This document shows, one piece after another, positions 31,745 through 39,935 of a DNA stretch of 46,770 nt. This stretch comes from Candidatus Bathyarchaeota archaeon (GTDB lineage: Archaea > Thermoproteota > Bathyarchaeia > TCS64): the NCBI GenBank assembly GCA_026394265.1, contig JAPKYO010000045.1, forward strand, positions 1 through 46,770. Direction: 5' to 3'. Under the pieces are notes generated by a model. It searched no databases, had not been told where the DNA came from, and saw only the letters and a list, made by a program, of their open reading frames with translations. Positions within the stretch are counted from its first letter, which is position 1. Each line of letters opens with the position of its first letter. A program made the translations under genes and the position numbers.

Positions 31745-32731
31745 ATGACACTCAGAGACCGAGTCGAAGCCATTCTCGGATGGTGCCCGCGACTCAATCT
31801 TCCACAGATTCAGTTCACGCCATTCACAGAGCTCCCGACCGGGGGCAAGATCGCCGTAGTCGTGATACTGCTCGGGTGGGGCCTCTCCTCGGCGATAGAG
31901 GGCATCAGGCTACTGCTCCTAAACATACCGGGACGCCTGGACATGTTGTATTCACCGCCGATAGCGAAGGCGTTCTTCACTGAAATTCTCTACTTCCCTA
32001 CGGGCTTGGCGATAATCGTGCTCGTGGCAGATTACCTGGCAACCGGGAGGGTGCAAAGGAGGCACAAGATAGAGCTGCTGATCGCCGTCTTGTTCGGCTC
32101 CCTCCTGCGCACGTCGCGCGTACTCTTCGACCTCGTATCGTGGCTGCAGAGGGGACCGACCCTAAGCCGGCTGGCCATCTGGGCGAGCTGGCCGCCGAGC
32201 GCCATAGACTCTATAGTCCAGGGGAGTAGCATCATCATCCTCGGCGCACTCTGCATCTACATCGCCCACCGAGTGCTCACAGACAAGGAGCTGACGACGA
32301 AGTGGACATTCGCCCTACTCTCCGCCTACTACCTCTGGTACGCCTTCGAGATTCTATATGTCCAGATTCGGGACGGCATGCCAATACTGGCATTTCCACC
32401 GATCGATGTGCTTACCTACACAATGGAATTCGTGGTTAACGCCCTCGTCGGCCTCTTTATGCTCGGACTCTCGTTGAAGCTGAGACGCGGAGGCGGATTT
32501 GAGGTCTCTATACCGTTGTACCTCAAGTGTGTGTTGCTGGTCTTCGGAGTTGTGGGCATCCTAAACAATGCAGACGGTCTCCTATCACCAATGACGACGA
32601 ACTGGGATCGCCCCTGGTTGCTGCTCGTGGGCATCTTCACCAGACTCGCCATCGCAGCTGTGGCGCTTACCTCTCTCAGGATTTCGGTCGTTGAGGATAG
32701 GAGCAATGGGGTGACGAGGGCCACTGAGTAG
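31745..32731 (+). CDS. DUF1673-like multi-pass membrane protein, copy 2
   Basis: A 328-residue membrane protein with the same plan as copy 1: MTLRDRVEAILGWCPRLN, about eight helices, KIELLIAVLF, FEVSIPLYLK near the C-terminus. The start is the ATG at 31745, five bases after GGTGA (31735-31739); the GTG at 31736 would place the ribosome site inside the gene. It is GC-rich like the chromosome, in contrast to copy 1. Function unknown; coupling to a Tfx-like regulator suggests membrane sensing or anchoring. Confidence 0.62.
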   Translation: MTLRDRVEAILGWCPRLNLPQIQFTPFTELPTGGKIAVVVILLGWGLSSAIEGIRLLLLNIPGRLDMLYSPPIAKAFFTEILYFPTGLAIIVLVADYLATGRVQRRHKIELLIAVLFGSLLRTSRVLFDLVSWLQRGPTLSRLAIWASWPPSAIDSIVQGSSIIILGALCIYIAHRVLTDKELTTKWTFALLSAYYLWYAFEILYVQIRDGMPILAFPPIDVLTYTMEFVVNALVGLFMLGLSLKLRRGGGFEVSIPLYLKCVLLVFGVVGILNNADGLLSPMTTNWDRPWLLLVGIFTRLAIAAVALTSLRISVVEDRSNGVTRATE

Positions 32732-32741
32732 AAATGGGATA

Positions 32742-33053
32742 TTGCTGTCTGTGGCGGCGCTTTTATTTCTGGGCTTACTGACTGTTCCCCCGATTCTGAC
32801 CTATCAGTCCGCGCCGACGGAGGCGGTTAGGTTGGTTGTTGCCAATAATCGTTCCCAGAATTTTACCATGGCGGGGATGAAGGTGGATTGTGTGGGACTT
32901 GGCTGGGATACTCGATCTAATTGTCCAGCTTGGATGGTTAACGTCACTGGGCACATTACCCGTAGTGACGCCACGGAGTTTGATCTCGTCGCCTTATTCT
33001 ACGTCAACGTGTTTACTGGGAAGGTTGGAGACGTGGAATCGTCAGGATATTAA
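32742..33053 (+). CDS. Small unknown secreted protein
   Basis: A 103-residue reading frame with a signal peptide (LSVAALLFLGLLTVPPILTYQ) followed by a short beta-rich domain with two cysteines (VDCVGLGW, NCPAWMV) that could form a disulfide. The start is the TTG at 32742, 10 bases after the previous stop; no clear ribosome site is seen. It follows the DUF1673-like genes and may belong to the same unit. I recognise no family. Confidence 0.45.
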   Translation: MLSVAALLFLGLLTVPPILTYQSAPTEAVRLVVANNRSQNFTMAGMKVDCVGLGWDTRSNCPAWMVNVTGHITRSDATEFDLVALFYVNVFTGKVGDVESSGY

Positions 33054-33124
33054 ACTATCAAACAAACCAAGAGATCAGAGGCCACAAACGCCCTCATAAG
33101 GAACGCGAAAAATAGAAAGAAGAA

Positions 33125-34252
33125 TTAATTCCCGACGTTGTGCTTGTCGTAGAGCTTCTTCAGCTTCGCGTCGAGCTCCTTTGCGCGCTCTTCGTGCTCG
33201 GAGGGCTTGATCTCGGGGCAGTCGTAGCCGACGACCTCGCGCATCTTCTTGACGTTCTCCTCGCAGAAGACGACGGTACCGTCTGCCTTGACCTTCTCGA
33301 TGCCGTCGATCTTGGCGCCGTCCTCGTTGATCTTCACCGCCTCCTTGAGCGTGATTCCGGGGTGGATGGGCTTCGCGCCATCGTAGCCGAGGATGCACGG
33401 GTAACCGCCGGGTAGCCCGTTGGGGGCCGGGAGGCACTGTATCACCTCACCCGTGTTGTAGTAGATGGCGAGGGTGATCTTCAGGAAGCTGCTCGCCGTC
33501 TTCATCTGGTCGACGAGCGGCCCTGGGAAGCTCGGCATGTTGGCGTAGCCGTACTTGTCGTAGAGCTTCGCGACGGTCTTGACGGGGTACTCCTTGCTCA
33601 CGTCGTCGCCAGCGGCGATGATCCTGTACCAGCTCGGGCCATCCATCTTCGCCGTGTAGAATGTGCCGTGGTGGCCAACCGCGAGCACCTGAACGTCCCT
33701 CACCGGGACCTTCCTCTCGGAGGCCACGATCTTCCTGAGCCTGCTCGCCCCGAGGTCCATGTTGCCGCCCCCGCAGACCGGAGGCAAATTCAGCTTACCC
33801 AGGATCACGTTCGTCAAGTCCGGGTAGGCGCCGTTCACCACCTTCGTCTCTATGCCGCTCTTCTTCACCGCCTGCATCAGCTTGTGTGTGAGGGTGAAGT
33901 GGAAGGGAATCCACGGCCCGATGGGGCTTATCTTCTTGTAGACCTCCCCAGGGAGGAGGCGCGTCACCCACCAAGCCCCCAGACTGGCGAGGCTGCAGAC
34001 CACAGATGGCTTCTCCTCCTTGAGAAGCTCCGCCGTCCCGTCCACGTCGAAGAGGTTGATCTTGCGGAAGCTGAGGTCGGGGTATAGGCCGAAGTTGTGG
34101 GCGACGTGCAGGCACTCGTCCACCTCGTACCTGCCCTTCGCCTCGTTGTAGTCAGCGCCGACCACCTGTATCTTGTCGGTCATGCTGGCTATCTGGTACA
34201 TCATGTCGTGGGCGACGCTGCCCGCGGAGCCGATCAGTAGAATCTTACCCAT
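33125..34252 (-). CDS. Rossmann-fold oxidoreductase of unknown substrate (saccharopine DH-like N-terminus)
   Basis: A 375-residue protein starting MGKILLIGSAGSVAHDMMYQIA, a Rossmann nucleotide-binding loop, followed by VVGADYN with a strand-end acidic residue that suggests NAD. Middle segments GAYPDLTNVILGKLNLPP and GGGNMDLGASRLRKIVA resemble dehydrogenase substrate domains seen in archaeal proteins annotated as saccharopine dehydrogenase-like. The substrate is not identifiable. The ATG at 34252 is chosen; a TTG one codon earlier also opens the frame. It is divergent from the CCG protein. The TATA candidate GTTTATACG lies about 40-48 bases upstream. Confidence 0.6.
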   Translation of the reverse strand: MGKILLIGSAGSVAHDMMYQIASMTDKIQVVGADYNEAKGRYEVDECLHVAHNFGLYPDLSFRKINLFDVDGTAELLKEEKPSVVCSLASLGAWWVTRLLPGEVYKKISPIGPWIPFHFTLTHKLMQAVKKSGIETKVVNGAYPDLTNVILGKLNLPPVCGGGNMDLGASRLRKIVASERKVPVRDVQVLAVGHHGTFYTAKMDGPSWYRIIAAGDDVSKEYPVKTVAKLYDKYGYANMPSFPGPLVDQMKTASSFLKITLAIYYNTGEVIQCLPAPNGLPGGYPCILGYDGAKPIHPGITLKEAVKINEDGAKIDGIEKVKADGTVVFCEENVKKMREVVGYDCPEIKPSEHEERAKELDAKLKKLYDKHNVGN

Positions 34253-34367
34253 CAAACCGTGTCGCGTATTCCTCCGCCATCTGCGTATAAACGATTAACG
34301 GGGCTTCGACCACAAGAATCGGATGAAAGCCATATAACCCGTGGCGCGGGCTTCGAGGTGATTCGAG

Positions 34368-35021
34368 TTGGAGTACGTCTACGCCCCCGGCTGCGCCCTC
34401 ACCATATACAAGCCCCACCTATCCGAGAAGATGCACCAAGTCCTGAACGAGCACCTCGGGGAGATGGCGCGCCTCGACACCTGCTGCAGGAACCACCCCG
34501 AACTACCCAAGGGCACCATCGTCATCAACACCTGCCCCGGCTGCGACAGACGCTACAGAAACAACTACACCGACTCGACGACGAAGTCCGTCTGGGAGGT
34601 CATCGCGGAGGGCGACTGGTTCCCCTTCCCAGACTACCACGGCGCGAGGATGAGCATTCACGACGCCTGCCCCACGCGGGATCAGATCAGGGTTCACAAG
34701 GCGATGAGAACACTGCTCAAGAGGATGAACATCGAGGTCGTCGAGCCGGCGAAGACGGGGACATCCGCCACGTGCTGCGGCGACAGCCTCTACCCCGCCC
34801 TCCCCGTCTCGGAGGTCAACGACGCCATGAGGAGACGCGCCGCCGAGATGCCTGTCGAGGACGTCGTCGTCTACTGTGTCTCATGCGTCAAATCCATGTT
34901 CATAGGCGGGAAGAAGCCCCGGTACATGGTTGACCTACTCTTCGGCGAGGAGACGGTGCCCCAGACCACGGACACGGTCGAGTGGCATATTCAGGTGGAC
35001 GAGTTCACCCGAACCCACTAA
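34368..35021 (+). CDS. HdrB-like CCG-domain (Fe-S) protein
   Basis: A 217-residue protein with two CCG-type modules like those of HdrB. The first has Cys9, the pair Cys39-Cys40, and CPGC. The second has DACP, TCCGDS and YCVSC. HdrB uses such modules to hold a special noncubane Fe-S cluster that handles disulfides; here the first module lacks the glycine of CCG. The start is the TTG at 34368, set by an excellent ribosome site GAGGTGAT five bases upstream. It stands alone between a Rossmann protein (divergent) and a dUTPase-like gene (convergent). It is the only HdrB-like gene in the window, 14 kb from the hdrA pair. Confidence 0.72.
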   Translation: MEYVYAPGCALTIYKPHLSEKMHQVLNEHLGEMARLDTCCRNHPELPKGTIVINTCPGCDRRYRNNYTDSTTKSVWEVIAEGDWFPFPDYHGARMSIHDACPTRDQIRVHKAMRTLLKRMNIEVVEPAKTGTSATCCGDSLYPALPVSEVNDAMRRRAAEMPVEDVVVYCVSCVKSMFIGGKKPRYMVDLLFGEETVPQTTDTVEWHIQVDEFTRTH

Positions 35022-35024
35022 GGG

Positions 35025-35528
35025 CTACTTCATGCGCTCGTTCTGGTAGACGCCGCTGTACCCCTTCTCCACTTCGTCGGTCGAGAAGAAGACGAGCTGG
35101 GCGACGCGGGCGTCCTGCTTGAGGCGTATCCCGCTCGGGTTGTGGACGACGAGCAGGCTGCTGCTCCTCCCCTGGTAGCCGGGGTCCCACACCGCCGTCT
35201 CCACCGCCGCCGCGTTGCGTAGGACCGTGCTCCTGCTCCGCGCGAGGGCGACCACGTTCAGCGGCATCTTCACAGCCTCGTTGTAGACAATCATGTAGCA
35301 CCCCTGCGGAAGCGTGTACCAGCCCCCGGCGTCTGGCTTCAACTGCCTCGTCGGCGCAAGCTTCCGCTCCCTGTTGTCGAAGTCAATCGCCCCCGCCCCC
35401 CAGTAGGCGTGCACCTCCTTCAGGCTCAGGTCGAAGCCCGCGGGCTGGAGTTGCTTGTCGAGGTCGACGTAGCCGGTGATGAGTTGCTGGGTCTCTATGA
35501 GTTGCCGGATCGCCTTGGAGTTGAGCAT
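35025..35528 (-). CDS. dUTPase/dCTP deaminase family protein
   Basis: A 167-residue trimeric dUTPase-fold protein: MLNSKAIRQLI opening, PAGFDLSLKEVHAYWG near residue 30, ARSRSTVLRNAAAVETAVWDPGYQGRSSSLLVVHNPSGIRL containing the uracil/phosphate-binding motifs, and ARVAQLVFFSTDEV. Family members remove dUTP or deaminate dCTP. The serine-arginine pair (ARSRST) is shared by both subtypes, so the exact reaction is uncertain, though the PGYQG is closer to dUTPase-type sequences. Ends 3 bases from the convergent CCG gene. Confidence 0.78.
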   Translation of the reverse strand: MLNSKAIRQLIETQQLITGYVDLDKQLQPAGFDLSLKEVHAYWGAGAIDFDNRERKLAPTRQLKPDAGGWYTLPQGCYMIVYNEAVKMPLNVVALARSRSTVLRNAAAVETAVWDPGYQGRSSSLLVVHNPSGIRLKQDARVAQLVFFSTDEVEKGYSGVYQNERMK

Positions 35529-35640
35529 CTACCGATCAGCGCAGCATACTATGGATATGAAATTAAAAAGATGACCGGGCGAACAAGAGTCTAATACTGT
35601 GCCTAAGGCAGGAACGAGGAGAAAGACTTCTAAAAACGTC

Positions 35641-36036
35641 TCAGAGAGCCTTCAGCATCTCCCCGACGCTCACTATCCTGATCCCCTGATACTCCCTCAA
35701 ACCTAGGAGATGCCCGTCCCCTGTAACTATGTAATCGGCTCCACCCGCCAACGCCGTGGCGAGGACCACATCATCATCGGGATCCTCCGAGATAACTTCG
35801 GGGATCTCCTCAACTTCCGATACAATGAACCGCTTCACCAATATGCCGAGAAATTCATCGACCCGACTCCGAGTGAGTCCGAACTTGCTCCTCGATAGAA
35901 CATCCTCCAACTCGGCGAGCATCTGCCTCGACGAGACCGGCTCATGCTCTCGAAACAGCCGGATTAGCAGCCGCCTCGGTTTCCCGTGGCCGATGAGGGC
36001 CGAGATCAGGACATTCGTGTCGAGGACGACGCGCAT
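35641..36036 (-). CDS. PIN-domain toxin (VapC-like), module 1
   Basis: A 131-residue PIN nuclease: N-terminal acidic strand VVLDTNVLISAL, middle glutamate in MLAELEDVLS, and the C-terminal DPDDDVVLATAL and YIVTGDGHLL with acidic residues for metal. This subtype is the COG1569-like PIN family. The partner antitoxin gene is 12 bases upstream. Expected role is RNA cleavage when the antitoxin is lost. Confidence 0.8.
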   Translation of the reverse strand: MRVVLDTNVLISALIGHGKPRRLLIRLFREHEPVSSRQMLAELEDVLSRSKFGLTRSRVDEFLGILVKRFIVSEVEEIPEVISEDPDDDVVLATALAGGADYIVTGDGHLLGLREYQGIRIVSVGEMLKAL

Positions 36037-36048
36037 ATCCTGCCCGCC

Positions 36049-36330
36049 CTAAGCCTCTCGGTTCTCTCGCCTGTAAGCCTGGATCTCAGCCAGAATCTCC
36101 CGCTCTGTCGGCCGCCTCGCGTCCTTGCGGGTCTCATCGATTTCCGCTAGGAACTCCTTGAGGTCCTCTACGAGGGGAGGTATCTCAAGTTTCGCCATCA
36201 CTATCTTGTCCCCCTTCCGGTATAGGACCAGCTTCGTCTTCGGAGTTATTTGTAGGTCCTCTCGTAGCTGCTGGGGTATGACTATCTGGCCCTTTGTTCC
36301 CACGACGGCGATCTCCGGTTCCTCACCCAT
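36049..36330 (-). CDS. AbrB/MazE-type antitoxin, module 1
   Basis: A 93-residue protein with a swapped-hairpin AbrB DNA-binding domain (AVVGTKGQIVIPQQLREDLQITPKTKLVLYRKGDKIVMAKLE) and a charged helical tail that should wrap the toxin. It precedes the PIN gene in the usual antitoxin-first order. It probably represses its own promoter. Confidence 0.8.
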   Translation of the reverse strand: MGEEPEIAVVGTKGQIVIPQQLREDLQITPKTKLVLYRKGDKIVMAKLEIPPLVEDLKEFLAEIDETRKDARRPTEREILAEIQAYRRENREA

Positions 36331-36468
36331 TTCTCGTCAGTATAACTTTCATACTACCGCGATAAATAGGTTTCCAATCCACCGCGGTTGGGTGAACAGT
36401 GGTCAAAACAGAGAAAAAAACCATTTCAAAGAAGTGACTCGAGGTACAGAGATTCAAAAAAACTCGAC

Positions 36469-36888
36469 TTAAACACTAATAAACTCTCGGGCGGATGAGC
36501 AGGGTATCCCGCACTCCTTTGACGCCCTCTTCAGACTCTTGTCCTCGGTAACCAGCGTAGCCTCAAGTCGAATGGCTGCCGTGAGGTAGCTTGAGTCGTA
36601 ATAGCTGAGGTTGTAATGGTCCGCGTTCTCCAGCACGTTGAGGCACTCCGCCAATTCAGTCTGGGGCTCGACCCTCAGTCGTAGCAGCGTTTCGTGGTAC
36701 GCGGTGAGTAGAAGCCGGGCCTCATCCCCCGTCAGCTTCTTGAAGAGGTGCAGGTCCTTCCAGACCGCGTTCCCCAGCTCGTAGGCGGAGATGGCCGTCG
36801 TTGAGACGCTCGTCTCAATATCGTCTACGGGGACCTTTCCCGCCCGCGTAAGTAGTATTATGCTGTTCGCGTCGAGAAGAAACTTCAA
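36469..36888 (-). CDS. PIN-domain toxin (VapC-like), module 2
   Basis: A 139-residue PIN protein: FLLDANSIILL, conserved glutamate in ISAYELGNAVWKD, LSYYDSSYLTAA and LVTEDKSLKRA. It overlaps the antitoxin stop by four bases (ATGA), so the pair is translationally coupled. It differs in sequence from the PIN protein of module 1, so this is not a recent duplication. Confidence 0.82.
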   Translation of the reverse strand: MKFLLDANSIILLTRAGKVPVDDIETSVSTTAISAYELGNAVWKDLHLFKKLTGDEARLLLTAYHETLLRLRVEPQTELAECLNVLENADHYNLSYYDSSYLTAAIRLEATLVTEDKSLKRASKECGIPCSSAREFISV

Positions 36889-37115
36889 CGCTCGTCCCTG
36901 CCGGACCTGATCAACGCCACGAGGTGGTCCTCCGGGATCTTCCGGAGTATCTTGGACGCCTCCTTGAGGATTGCCTGATACTCCTCCTCGTCCAGCCGAT
37001 GGACCTCCCGTGCGATGGCGTCGTTTATGAGCCTGTTTATGTTTACGCCGTGTTTTCTGAGCTTCTCCCTGTGCTCGACGGGTATCTTGGCGGTTATCGT
37101 CGCCTGCTCGCCCAT
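36885..37115 (-). CDS. VapB-like antitoxin, module 2
   Basis: A 76-residue protein with a ribbon-helix-helix-like start (ATITAKIPVEHREKLRKHGVNINRLINDAIAREV) and a charged C-terminal helix. Directly upstream of the coupled VapC. The ATG is at 37115, close to AT-rich promoter DNA. Confidence 0.78.
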   Translation of the reverse strand: MGEQATITAKIPVEHREKLRKHGVNINRLINDAIAREVHRLDEEEYQAILKEASKILRKIPEDHLVALIRSGRDER

Positions 37116-37164
37116 AGTATTACCTGTTGATTATTACTCAACGGGTATTAATAATCGAATCGGT

Positions 37165-37307
37165 TCAGGTAGTTGCGCTCAGGCTTGCTTCGCCCTGCGG
37201 TACGCCCCCCCCCCGCAGCAGGGCGATCTGCCCGGCGTGGTAGACGAGTTCACCGACGAGCATGTTGATCCCCTCGACCTGGTGAACTCGATGAGAACCA
37301 TCAAATC
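37165..37307 (-). pseudogene. Relic of a DinB-family protein
   Basis: On the minus strand one frame reads VHQVEGINMLVGELVYHAG followed by QIALLRGGGVPQGEASL and a stop. The histidine/tyrosine pattern YHAGQIALLRG is the C-terminal metal-binding helix of DinB/YfiT-like proteins. An in-frame TGA lies only about ten codons before it and no start with an upstream domain exists, so only the tail survives. A run of ten C within 37204-37214 interrupts the area and could have caused a slip. The rest of the gap to 37404 holds only a probable promoter. Confidence 0.55.
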
Positions 37308-37369
37308 AGACTAGCTACAGCTCACCGAGATACGACGATTTCGGGGAGGAGGCCCCGGGGGCCGAGCCT

Positions 37370-37380
37370 ACATTTATCTC
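37370..37380 (+). promoter_or_regulatory. TATA box for MFS transporter 1
   Basis: ACATTTATCTC is centred about 29 bases before the TTG at 37405; no ribosome site is seen, in agreement with a leaderless mRNA. Confidence 0.35.
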
Positions 37381-37404
37381 TCAACCCCGCCACTAGAACA
37401 CCCA

Positions 37405-38589
37405 TTGAAGGCACTTAACAGAGAACTCGCCATCCTGTTCTCCATAAACGTCGCCATAGGGTTGACGAGCCAGCTCGTGCAGCCGCTCTTCCCCCTTTAC
37501 CTGAAGGAGATCGGCGCCACCGACATCGAGAACGCCCTAGTCATCAGCGTGGGCAACCTCACCGCCACGCTGCTCATGCTGCCGAGCGGCGCACTGATGA
37601 ACAGGTACGGGAAGAAGGTCTTCCTCGTGCTCGCCTCGATCCTCTCGGGGGTCTCCGTCCTGCTCATGGCGTTCACGAGCAACTGGACGATCGTCATCCC
37701 CCTGAACATGCTTCTCAACGCCTCAATGTGCCTCTTCGTGCCTTCTAGGATGGCGTTGATCGCGGAGAACGCGACGCCGACGAACAGGGCGTCGCTCTTC
37801 GGGGTCATGAACCTCGCGTGGCCCATCGGCGGCGTGGTCGGGCCGCTTCTGGGTGGTTACCTTGCGGAGAGTGTGGGGTGGGGGAGCGTCTTCATCATCG
37901 CGGGAGCCGTGAGCCTCATCGCGATCTACCCCGCCTTGAAGGTGAAGGATGCGGATAGGGTGCCGGAGCCATCGGCTGGGGCGCGCGAAGGGGGGGCGTC
38001 GATCCGTGACAAGAAGTACCTCGTCCCCCTCACGACCCTGTTCGGGCTTCAGACCCTTGTGACGACCAGCATGGCGGGGATCAACATGATCCTGCCAATC
38101 TACCTGAGGGACAGGTTCGGCCTCAGCTACGCCCTCATCGGCGCCTTCTTCACGGCATCCAACGTCCTGCTCCTCTTCACGCAGCTCGGCGGGGGCTACA
38201 TCGCCGACCGGCATGGGCGCAGGAAGCTCCTCCTCGTATGCGCGGCGCTTGCCCCCGTCGCCATCGCGTCGTGGGTCCTCTTCGACAACTGGGTCGCCCT
38301 GCTCGCGGTGTACTCGATCGCCTTCGGCCTCTGGAGCCTCACGTGGCCCCCGATACTAGCCATACTCACCGACCTGCTACCGGCCCGGCTCAGGGGCACC
38401 GGCTTCGGATTGAACATGACTGGTTCGAGGCTGGGGTTCACGCTGGGGCCCATCGTGGCGAGTATGCTCTACCTTGTGCCCGGGTCGTCGATCCCATTCA
38501 TCGCGGCGGCGGTTATCTACGCCCTCGCCTTCCCCCTCACTTACCTCCTGAAGGATGAGGCTAAGACTGAGAAGCCATCCATCGCTTGA
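37405..38589 (+). CDS. MFS transporter 1
   Basis: A 394-residue major facilitator with twelve predicted helices. The loop between helices 2 and 3 has GALMNRYGKKVFLV, a form of the MFS GxxxDRxGRR motif, and the matching second-half loop reads GGYIADRHGRRKLLL. Helix 5 carries the glycine-rich GVVGPLLGGYLAE motif of drug/H+ antiporters. The start is TTG at 37405. The substrate is not predictable. It lies just upstream of the tRNA and a second, different MFS gene. Confidence 0.85.
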   Translation: MKALNRELAILFSINVAIGLTSQLVQPLFPLYLKEIGATDIENALVISVGNLTATLLMLPSGALMNRYGKKVFLVLASILSGVSVLLMAFTSNWTIVIPLNMLLNASMCLFVPSRMALIAENATPTNRASLFGVMNLAWPIGGVVGPLLGGYLAESVGWGSVFIIAGAVSLIAIYPALKVKDADRVPEPSAGAREGGASIRDKKYLVPLTTLFGLQTLVTTSMAGINMILPIYLRDRFGLSYALIGAFFTASNVLLLFTQLGGGYIADRHGRRKLLLVCAALAPVAIASWVLFDNWVALLAVYSIAFGLWSLTWPPILAILTDLLPARLRGTGFGLNMTGSRLGFTLGPIVASMLYLVPGSSIPFIAAAVIYALAFPLTYLLKDEAKTEKPSIA

Positions 38590-38611
38590 GTGTGAAAATC
38601 CCTATAAATTG

Positions 38612-38689
38612 TGGCGGGCCCGGTGGGATTCGAACCCACGACCATCAACTCCGCAGGCTGATGTCATATCCTGGCTAGACCACGGACCC
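38612..38689 (-). tRNA. tRNA-Arg (GCG anticodon), CCA encoded
   Basis: The minus strand folds into a full cloverleaf: acceptor GGGTCCG/CGGGCCC with one T-G pair, D arm containing GTC/GAC, anticodon stem TCAGC/GTTGA with loop CTGCGGA giving anticodon GCG (codons CGC/CGU), T arm GTGGG-TTCGAAT-CCCAC, discriminator G and an encoded CCA. No intron. The length without CCA is 75 nt. A TATA-like GCTTATCTA lies about 26-30 bases upstream. Confidence 0.92.
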
Positions 38690-38729
38690 AGCACCCAAAC
38701 AGACCTGTTTCTCCTAGATAAGCTCTACC

Positions 38730-38741
38730 CAGAGACTTATA
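38730..38741 (+). promoter_or_regulatory. TATA box for MFS transporter 2
   Basis: GACTTATAGACG is centred about 30 bases before the ATG at 38766, and no ribosome site is seen between. The region also serves the tRNA on the other strand. Confidence 0.35.
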
Positions 38742-38765
38742 GACGGGTCCATCGGGCTCATATCC

Positions 38766-39935
38766 ATGGCCTCCGGCGGGGACAGGGCGGGGCTCCTAAG
38801 GGTCCTCTACGTCACCATCTTCCTAACCGCCACGGGGCTAGGCACCGCCTCATTCATGCTCCCCGTCTACGCCACGAGCCTCGGCGCAAACTACGTTGAC
38901 CTCGGCCTCATGGGAGCATTCAGAAACGTCGTCTACACCATCATGACGCTGACCGTCGGCTACCTGCTCGACCGCTTCGAGAGGATACGCATCTACGTCG
39001 GCTTCATGATCGTCGGCGTCGCCGTCGTCGCCCTCTTCGGCTTGATGACGCAGGTCGCCCTGCTCATAGCTTGGAGCAGCCTGCTCGGCCTAGTCTCCGC
39101 GGCCTTCTGGGTCACCGCCAGCACCCTGACCGCCAACATCTCGCCCCCGGAGAGGCTCAGCCAGTCGATGGGCAGGTACAACCTGAGCTGGATACTCGGC
39201 TTCGTCGTCGGGCCAACCGCGGGCGGATACATATCAGGCGCCTACGGTTACCAGATCCTCTTCCTCTGCCTGGCAGCGGTGATTCTGGCGAGCATCTTCG
39301 TGATCCTGTGGAAGATCAGGCCGGCCATCACGCTCCGCAACAAGAGTGAGTCGAGTGGCTTCAGCCTAGCCCCGCTCAGGAGGCAGGGCCTCGCCTACCT
39401 CACACTTATCCCCTTTACGTGTATCCTCGGCATCTACATGGCGATCATGCCGGGGTACCTCAAGCTCGTCGGCCTCGCCCCGGCGCTTGTGGGGCTCCTC
39501 CTGACCATGACGAACGGTGTCCGCGGCGTCGGCTTCTTCAACGCGGAGAGGTTCATAAAGTGGGGGACGCGCAGGTCGGTCTCCCTCGCCTCCCTCCTCC
39601 TCTTCGGGGGGATGCTCATTTTGTCCTACGCCTCCTCGACGCTTGAGTACGCGCTCCCACTCGTCCTCTACGGCGCCGCCGCGGGGATAATGACGCCCTT
39701 CATGCTCGACTACATCGCCAAGAGGTGCAACAAGGAGAGCCTCGGCGCCGCTATGGGACTGCACGAGGGCGTCTACGGCGTAGGCATGTGCCTCGGCCCC
39801 ATGGTCGGGGGAACAATAGCGGAGCTCTGGGGCCCACCACTCCTCTACAGGCTGCTCGCGGTGCTCGCGTTGACGATGCTCCCGCTCGCCTACATGCTCT
39901 CAAGAAACGGCGAGCAGGATACCGGCGCTGCTTGA
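38766..39935 (+). CDS. MFS transporter 2
   Basis: A 389-residue major facilitator with twelve helices. The first-half loop reads GYLLDRFERIRIYVG and helix 5 has GFVVGPTAGGYISG. The second half has no clear DRxGRR. It is only distantly similar to MFS 1, so the pair is not a recent duplication. The substrate is unknown. Its 3' end abuts the remnant of a response regulator on the opposite strand. Confidence 0.83.
   Translation: MASGGDRAGLLRVLYVTIFLTATGLGTASFMLPVYATSLGANYVDLGLMGAFRNVVYTIMTLTVGYLLDRFERIRIYVGFMIVGVAVVALFGLMTQVALLIAWSSLLGLVSAAFWVTASTLTANISPPERLSQSMGRYNLSWILGFVVGPTAGGYISGAYGYQILFLCLAAVILASIFVILWKIRPAITLRNKSESSGFSLAPLRRQGLAYLTLIPFTCILGIYMAIMPGYLKLVGLAPALVGLLLTMTNGVRGVGFFNAERFIKWGTRRSVSLASLLLFGGMLILSYASSTLEYALPLVLYGAAAGIMTPFMLDYIAKRCNKESLGAAMGLHEGVYGVGMCLGPMVGGTIAELWGPPLLYRLLAVLALTMLPLAYMLSRNGEQDTGAA

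Noticed and set aside
34259..34933. 224-codon plus-strand frame overlapping the CCG protein
   Set aside because: It is rich in Arg, His and Pro, has no ribosome site, and lies in another frame of the well-supported CCG gene.
39751..39935. C-terminal extension of the second receiver frame
   Set aside because: It is antisense to the MFS transporter, Arg-rich and unlike any receiver output domain; I treat it as noise beyond the relic.
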